Positions 58,286 to 64,000 of a stretch of 64,000 bases of DNA are shown piece after piece. The translations under genes and the position numbers were made by a program. The notes below the pieces were generated by a model. The model saw only the letters and a list, made by a program, of their open reading frames with translations, was not told the DNA's origin and searched no databases. How positions within the stretch are numbered: the stretch's first letter is position 1; each line of letters opens with the position of its first letter. The stretch is taken from the NCBI RefSeq assembly GCF_000715075.1, contig NC_134096.1, positions 65,849,026 through 65,913,025 of the forward strand, written 5' to 3'. Origin of the DNA: Nicotiana tabacum (taxonomy: Eukaryota; Streptophyta; Magnoliopsida; Solanales; Solanaceae).

Positions 58286-59935
58286 TCAAGTCAAGGTGGA
58301 AGGCTCATCCGCAGTCTGTGGAAGAGCATCTGCATCCATAGCATTCACCAGGACCCCCTCCGGCCTTGCAACATCATCCTCACGCATAGGGAGAGCTGTC
58401 ATTATCCTATCATCAACAACTGGAGCTGATTCTGTAGCAGGTGTTACAGCGACCTCAATAGGCCTGTTGTGTGGAGCCTCAGTGACTATAGGAGGAACAG
58501 GAGTGGATGGTCCGGCAGTGGATGATGCAATCAGCTGTGAGATGTCTGTACCTGCACATTGAACCAGAGCTCTGAGGAGTAATGATATCTCCTTCATCAT
58601 CGTGGACTGCTCAGTCTGAACTCGGCTTAGATCCGCACGAGTCTGTCTCAACTCATCCCTGGTGGCACTCAACTCGACACGAGTCGCTATCAGCTCAACC
58701 CTGTTCTCTTGCATATCTGCTTGCATCTGCTCAAATAATTGTTGAATGGTGAGCTTAGAAGACCTTCCCTTGTTCGGCTCTAGAACATGAGTGACATCGT
58801 ATGGTCCTGAAGCTTTAGCCTCAATGTCGTCATTCTCCTTGTCCCATAGTACTCCCATCTCTGTCAAGAAAGCCGATAGGGTATTAGCAAAGAACAGCCT
58901 CCACTTGTAATTCATCCTAGTGCGCTGCATTTGATCATGCATGATGGCTCCTAAGTTGAGCGGTATCCCCTCCAATAAAGCATATAATACTAGTACGCGG
59001 TGACGAGGGACATCAGTTTTGTGTTGGCATGGCATCAGGCGGTTACATATGAAATTTAGAGCCACACGTGCTAACGCACTCATGAATTCCTTGGCTATAG
59101 AATGGTACTCCATACTCCCATGCTTCCACTCTGCATCCTTCCTGGTAGGGCATAGGACAGACTTAATGTGTGCATAATCTGGTGTTTTGCATATGGAGTC
59201 AAACCTATCTGTAAGTGTGTGTGGCACCCCTAAGAAGTTATTCAGAGCTTCAGCTGACACATTAATATCTACCCCTCTTACTCTCACAATGTTGCCCCTG
59301 GCGTGACGCCAATTGGCGTAAAGCTCTCTAACAATGGTGAGGTTGGCTTTGCCGTGACCTTTCAAGATGGGTCCCCATTGTTGCACCTCTCGAATTGATT
59401 TTAGAAACTCTGAGTACTTTTTCTTAAGTGTTCCGATGTTGATCGGCTTTTCCGGAATATACTTCTTTGAAACCAGTATCTTCTTATAGGCTCGGAATGC
59501 CTTCTCATTAACAAAGTTTTTCTCCCAAGCAACTCGGTCTATGGGTTCACCCTCATCTTCATCACTCATGTCGACATGTAGGAGGTCATTATCTGAATCG
59601 GATTCGGACTCAGATTCTGTAGTAATCTTCTCCTTCCCTTTATCAGTCGGATCACTCTTTTTGGAGGCTTTTCTTTGGTATGTCACAGGCTCTCTTATCT
59701 CTATTCCTTTGCTTGGTGTAATACCCTTCTTCACTGTCCTCCTGACTAATGTTTCCTCTTCCTCTTGCTCTGAATCATCACTTAACTGCCTAGGCTGCAG
59801 TTCCATTTCCTTCTCCGTCCGCTTCCTTTTTTTCTGTGGATTTGGGGCGCCTGCTGCCCGTCCGGTAGGCTTTTTGGGCGGTTGCTTGTTACCATCTTTG
59901 TCTTGTTGCTTGGACGGTTTACTCGTTGCTGTCAT
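58286..59935 (-). CDS. Putative plant transposon protein, downstream ORF of Athila element
   Basis: Intact 549-codon frame starting MTATSKPSKQQDKDGNKQ. Residues 1-130 are low-complexity and charged: a basic nuclear-signal-like PQKKRKR at about 34-40, then an acidic ESESESDSDND stretch. Residues ~135-365 form the conserved domain (LYANWRHARGNIVRVRGVDI, LNNFLGVPHTL, LVLYALLEGIPLNLGAIM), from memory Pfam Transposase_32. Residues ~398-455 have the heptad pattern of a coiled coil (ELIATRVELSATRDELRQTR). The C-terminus is Pro/Thr/Ser-rich. I see no signal peptide or membrane segment, so it is not evidently an envelope protein despite its env-like position. Its function is unknown. A good splice acceptor lies 18 bp upstream. 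Confidence 0.85.
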   Translation of the reverse strand: MTATSKPSKQQDKDGNKQPPKKPTGRAAGAPNPQKKRKRTEKEMELQPRQLSDDSEQEEEETLVRRTVKKGITPSKGIEIREPVTYQRKASKKSDPTDKGKEKITTESESESDSDNDLLHVDMSDEDEGEPIDRVAWEKNFVNEKAFRAYKKILVSKKYIPEKPINIGTLKKKYSEFLKSIREVQQWGPILKGHGKANLTIVRELYANWRHARGNIVRVRGVDINVSAEALNNFLGVPHTLTDRFDSICKTPDYAHIKSVLCPTRKDAEWKHGSMEYHSIAKEFMSALARVALNFICNRLMPCQHKTDVPRHRVLVLYALLEGIPLNLGAIMHDQMQRTRMNYKWRLFFANTLSAFLTEMGVLWDKENDDIEAKASGPYDVTHVLEPNKGRSSKLTIQQLFEQMQADMQENRVELIATRVELSATRDELRQTRADLSRVQTEQSTMMKEISLLLRALVQCAGTDISQLIASSTAGPSTPVPPIVTEAPHNRPIEVAVTPATESAPVVDDRIMTALPMREDDVARPEGVLVNAMDADALPQTADEPSTLT

Positions 59936-60600
59936 TTTACGAATCTAAGCACCTGCAATGCAAAGAAATCAACAATTAGCATATGAAACAGCGAAGTTCA
60001 GCTTTAAAGCAGTTGCAACAGCCTGCACTTCCAATTATTCGTAAAGTCATGCCATTCAATACTTCATGGAATTATAGCTCATGGCTTTCAGCAAGTATGT
60101 GATAACTCTCTTCAATTTTACAAATAAGCATTGTGCTATATAGATATTGTTATGCCCAACATGAGATCTATCCTAGCGACGCTCACTAACCACGGTCAAT
60201 TTCACATAGCACCTCCCTCGACCCCACACCTATTCTCAAGCATATACCAATGTTGCTCGGTTACTCAGACTTCACCGACGCCTAAATTTTCCTCACGGAC
60301 AATTCGTCGAACATGTGATATGCAACAAGTGTGCCTAGTTCATTCTATCAGTTGGGTAATGCGACTACCCTCCCAAAATTAACGAGATGAAGGGAATTAT
60401 AGTTTATCATCTCGCAACTATTATAACTACCAAGAACGACAGCCCTAAACCCCAGGCTTTTTCAGTTCCTTTCTTACTTACATGTGTGATATTTGAAATT
60501 GCAAACCTACTTGTTGCTACCATTGAGAGAGTGAAGAGAGAAGAATTAGGAGAGAAGAGAAAGAAAGAACGAAGAAGATGATGCGTACCTGTCGCATTTG

Positions 60601-60670
60601 TATGCTTCACAAGTTGGATTAAAGAATTTGTATGCGTCGCAAGTTCGATTAAAGAATTTGTATGCGTTTG
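60601..60670. repeat. 30-bp tandem repeat, 2.3 copies
   Basis: Units of TATGCGTCGCAAGTTCGATT plus AAAGAATTTG; two full copies with four differences, then ten bases of a third. Confidence 0.88.
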
Positions 60671-60732
60671 TATGCCTGACTTTTTTTTTAAGATGTGTTA
60701 AAATATATAGCACTTACCTGTGCGTGCGAGCT

Positions 60733-60866
60733 TAGACGCGACGCATCCCCTCTTCTGCCTTCAAAATTTGTTGGACGCGACACGGACGCGATAGACAGAC
60801 TTCACTGCCTTGAGCAATTGGCCCGTCAATTTTTTCATGCTGAGGGGGATGCGACGCATCCGCCTC
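60733..60866. repeat. Internal copy of the G palindrome array
   Basis: GACGCGACGCATCCCC, GGACGCGACACGGACGCG and GGGGATGCGACGCATCCGCC. The stretch GACTTCACTGC between copies is also in the LTR array at 56,281, so this block shares ancestry with the LTR U3. Confidence 0.8.
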
Positions 60867-61010
60867 GTTTTCCCATATCTGGACCGAGTTTTTTTTTTTT
60901 TTTTATATATACATACAAGATCTAATTCCTACAAAACAATGAACTAACTAACTTGGGTGGCCTCCCAAGAAGCGCCTGATTTAACGTCGCGGCACGACGC
61001 AATATGTTCT

Positions 61011-63991
61011 TCATGCCTCCACTAAATCCATCGTGATCTTGTGACGTGCAATGTCACCACCCCAATAGTGTTTTAATCTTTGGCCATTTACCAAGAATGT
61101 CGCATTGGAACCCTTATCACACAATTCTATCGCACCATGAGGTTTCACACTAACCACTTCAAACGGACCCGACCATCGAGATTTAAGCTTTCCTGGAAAA
61201 AGCTTTAGCCTTGAATTAAACAGTAGAACTTCTTGACCTGGCTCAAACTCACGATGTTGGATATGCTTATCATGCCACCTTTTGGTCTTTTCTTTATACA
61301 ATTTGGCATTTTCATATGCATGCAATCGAAACTCATCAAGCTCATTGAGTTGTAGCAATCTCTTCTCACCGGCCAAGTCCATCTCCATATTTAGCTTTTT
61401 AATCGCCCAATATGCTTTGTGTTCAAGCTCGACGGGCAGACGGCATGCCTTCCCATAAACCAACCTATACGGAGAAGTACCTATTGGGGTCTTGTATACA
61501 GTGCGATATGCCCATAATGCGTCATCCAGCTTCCCGGCCCAGTCCTTTCTATTGATACTTACTGTCTTTTCCAAAATCTGCTTTACCTCTCTGTTGGAAA
61601 CTTCTACTTGACCACTCGTTTGGGGATGATAGGCAGTGGAAACTTTGTGCTTAACTCCGTATTTTGCAAGAATATTATTCAGCAATTTGTTACAAAAGTG
61701 AGTTCCCCCGTCGCTTATCAACACTCTTGGAGTCCCAAAACGTGTGAAGATGTGCTTCTTTACAAAGCTTACCACTACCTTTGCGTCATTAGTAGGAAGA
61801 GCAATGGCCTCCACCCACTTAGAAACATAGTCGACCGCCACCAAGATGTATCTGTGCCCGTTAGAATGTGGGAATGGTCCCATGAAATCAATCCCCCAAA
61901 CATCAAAAAGTTCTACGGCCAGAATATTTTGCAAGGGCATCTCGTGCTTCCTCGTGATAGTTCCGATTCTTTGGCATCTATCACACTTTTTAACGAAGGC
62001 ATGTGCATCCTTAAACAATTTTGGCCAATAGAAACCTGATTGTAGCACTTTTTGGGCAGTTCTATCCCCGCCGTGATGACCTCCATATGGCGAAGCATGG
62101 CAGTCATGCAGTATAGCCTTCATCTCTTCCTCAGGAACACACCTTCTCACCAACTGATCTGCACACTGCCTATATAAGAATGGCTCATCCCACATGTAGA
62201 ACCTTACATCATGTAAGAATCTTCTTCTATTTTCAGGTGTCAATTCTAGTGGCGTCACCCCACTTGCAATAAAATTCACATAATCTGCATACCATGGGGC
62301 TTCACCTGAGGTGACTGCTAATATTTGCTCATCCGGAAATGTTTCTTTGATTGACCCTCCTTCAGCTACATGGTCCCGACTTTCTAATCTGGACAAATGA
62401 TCGGCCACTTGATTTTCTGTCCCTTTTCGATCTCTGATCTCTAAGTCAAATTCTTGCAAGAGGAGGACCCAACGAATCAGCCTCGGCTTGGCGTCTTTCT
62501 TTTCAAATAAGTACCTGATAGCTGAATGATCTATGTAGATGATGACTTTGGTTCCCACTAGATAGGATCTGAACTTGTCAAACGCCCACACCACTGCAAG
62601 CAACTCCTTTTCAGTAACTGTATAATTCATCTGAGCTGGATTCATAGTTTTGCTCGCATAATAAATGGAGTGAAAGATTTTATCCCTCCTTTGCCCCAAC
62701 ACCGCTCCGATTGCTATGTCACTTGCATCGCACATCAACTCAAATGGTTGTGCCCAATCGGGGCCAATGATAATTGGTGCAGTCACCAATCTTCCCTTCA
62801 GCTCCTCAAATTCTTTCAGACATGCATTATCAAACTTGAAGGTAACATCTTTCTCTAGAAGCTTGCACAAAGGAGAAGAAATTTTCGAAAAATCTTTAAT
62901 GAAACGACGATAAAAACCTGCATGACCCAAGAAACTGCGAATGCCTTTGATGGATGTCGGTGGGGGCAATTTTTCAATCATCTCCACCTTCGCTTTATCC
63001 ACCTGTAGACCATCTTTTGAAACCTTGTGCCCCAAAACTATACCTTCACGTACCATGAAATGGCACTTTTCCCAGTTTAGCACCAAGTTCGTCTCTTCAC
63101 ACCTAGCAAGCACTTTATCAAGGTTCATCAAACAACTATCAAAAGAACATCCAAACACAGAAAAATCGTCCATGAATACTTCTACAAATCTTTCAACCAT
63201 GTCAGTAAAAATAGCCATCATACACCTTTGAAAAGTCGCAGGTGCATTACAAAGACCGAAGGGCATTCTCTTGAACGCATACGTGCCATAAGGACATGTA
63301 AATGTAGTTTTCTCTTGGTCTTCTGGGGCTATAGCAATCTGATTATACCCCGAATAACCATCCAGGAAACAGTAGTATTCCTGGCCAGCTAATCTATCAA
63401 GCATTTGGTCAATAAAGGGAAGGGGAAAGTGGTCTTTCCGGGTGGCATTTTCAGTTTTCTATAATCTATGCAAATTCTCCATCCAGTGACAGTTCTTGTA
63501 GGAATTAAGTCATTATTTTCATTAACTACTACGGTTATCCCCCCTTTCTTTGGCATACATTGAACGGGGCTTACCCATTTACTATCAGATATTGGAAATA
63601 CAATACCTGCATCAAGCTACTTAATCACTTCTTTTCTTATCACTTCTTTCATGATTGGATTTAGTCGGCGTTGATGCTCTACACTTGGCTTGTGTCCGTC
63701 CTCCATGAGGATTTTGTGCATGCAGAAAGCTGGACTAATGCCTTTAATGTCAGACATTGTCCACCCAATTGCTCGCTTGTGCTCACGTAGCACCCTTAAT
63801 AGCTTTTCTTCCTGTAATTTAGACAAGTGAGAAGAAATAATAACAGGTAAAGTGTCAGAACTTCCCAAATAAGCATATTGAAGGTGAGGGGGTAGGGGTT
63901 TAAGTTCCAATTTTGGAGATTTTTCAATTGACGGCTTTGGTGGGGGGCCACTTGGCCTATTCAGGGGCTCAAACGGGATTATTCCTTGCAT
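61011..63991 (-). pseudogene. pol: Pol of element G (Athila): linker, RT, RNase H, integrase; one stop, one frameshift
   Basis: The upstream frame (63,617-63,991) is the PR-RT linker (LELKPLPPHLQYAYLGSSDT, CMHKILMEDGHKPSVEHQRR) and ends in TAG after KEVIK, where a Trp is usual. RT continues to IDYRKL, then a one-base loss near 63,455 shifts into a 797-codon open frame. In that frame: RT palm [13 protein letters not shown] (13-25) and FMDDFSVF (77-84); RNase H Asp in CDASD (225-229), Glu in TEKELLAV (264-271), Asp in YIDHS and VADHLSR; zinc-binding H436/H443 or 444 with C474/C477; integrase D506 (GIDFMGP), D565 (ISDGGTHF) and E601 (GQVEVSNRE), an exact D-35-E spacing. No chromodomain. All catalytic residues are present, unlike in A, D or H. 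Confidence 0.93.
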
Positions 63992-64000
63992 GTAAGCACA

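Larger units (their letters stand above)
59936..61010 (-). promoter_or_regulatory. pol-ORF gap of G: TATA boxes, palindrome array, candidate intron
   Basis: In the minus sense, going downstream from the pol stop: TATATATAAAA (60,904-60,911); the palindrome array (60,733-60,866); CAG/GTAAGT donor (60,718/60,717); TATATAT (60,703-60,709); 30-bp repeats (60,601-60,670); a pyrimidine-rich tract (60,518-60,582); a second GTAAGT donor (60,481); a branch-like CTAAT; and TTTCTTTGCATTGCAG ending at 59,953. The ORF's ATG is at 59,935. The arrangement suggests a separate transcript or a spliced mRNA for the ORF; none is shown. Confidence 0.6.
55182..64000 (-). mobile_element. Element G: Athila-type element, 5' part outside the window
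   Basis: Minus-strand order: pol, gap with promoter and splice signals, the downstream ORF, an untranslated stretch, polypurine tract, 3' LTR. The RT and integrase are of the Athila kind, and the extra ORF stands where Athila elements have their env-like gene. It inserted into the 5' LTR of D; the left target copy should be TATAA (55,177-55,181). gag, protease and the 5' LTR are off the window. With one stop and one frameshift seen, it is the youngest-looking coding element here. Confidence 0.92.

Noticed and set aside
60387..60610. Small ORFs on both strands near 60.4-60.6 kb
   Set aside because: Low-complexity GA/CT-rich tract in the pol-ORF gap; better explained as untranslated leader or intron.
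61608..62039. 143-codon open frame on the plus strand
   Set aside because: Antisense shadow of the integrase of G; no recognisable domain. Same for 62,670-63,231 and 59,541-59,948.

Overview
This is a plant nuclear window made almost entirely of LTR retrotransposons, nested in and truncating one another. I see no host protein gene, tRNA or rRNA gene. The LTR types, the tRNA-iMet primer sites and the chromodomain-bearing Ty3/gypsy polyproteins point to a large-genome Solanaceae species, most likely Nicotiana. That is an inference from remembered family resemblance; no search was run.

Layout. 1-10,116: a tandem array of ~1.6-kb units, each a 3' LTR part plus primer site, leader and the first ~35 gag codons, with one internal inversion. 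10,117-13,772: the array opens into a decayed Tekay/Del-type element H (+) with gag, PR, RT and RNase H. 13,773-13,885: a scrap of an unrelated RT. 13,886-28,649: one long LTR (+) and leader of element B, split by element A (-, 14,636-25,530), which has a perfect 5-bp target duplication. 28,650-37,967: 3' part of element C (-, same family as A), split by element F (+, 31,147-37,405), an Athila-like element with no gag or pol. 37,968-39,278: a copia gag scrap and a mosaic LTR fragment. 39,279-~45,910: element E (+), LTR-pol-LTR with a large internal deletion. ~45,929-55,181: element D (-), with a fairly readable gag-pol; its 5' LTR is cut by G. 55,182-64,000: element G (-), the 3' two thirds of an Athila element with a nearly intact pol and an intact 549-codon downstream ORF; it runs off the window.

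How parts relate. A, C and H share one polyprotein lineage, with D and E close to it. All encode gag-PR-RT-RH-IN with a C-terminal chromodomain where that end survives, and visible primer sites match initiator Met tRNA. F and G share a different plan: purine tract with TTAAGT(T/G)TGGGG, a downstream ORF of the putative plant transposon protein type, and an acceptor-like site just before it.

Most notable signals: (1) LTRs carry arrays of short CG-rich near-palindromes at corresponding places, and the motif differs between copies whose flanks are alike; (2) the pol-ORF gap of G carries TATA boxes, a copy of its LTR palindrome array and consensus donor and acceptor splice sites; (3) the 1.6-kb array may be a reduced retroelement rather than mere debris.
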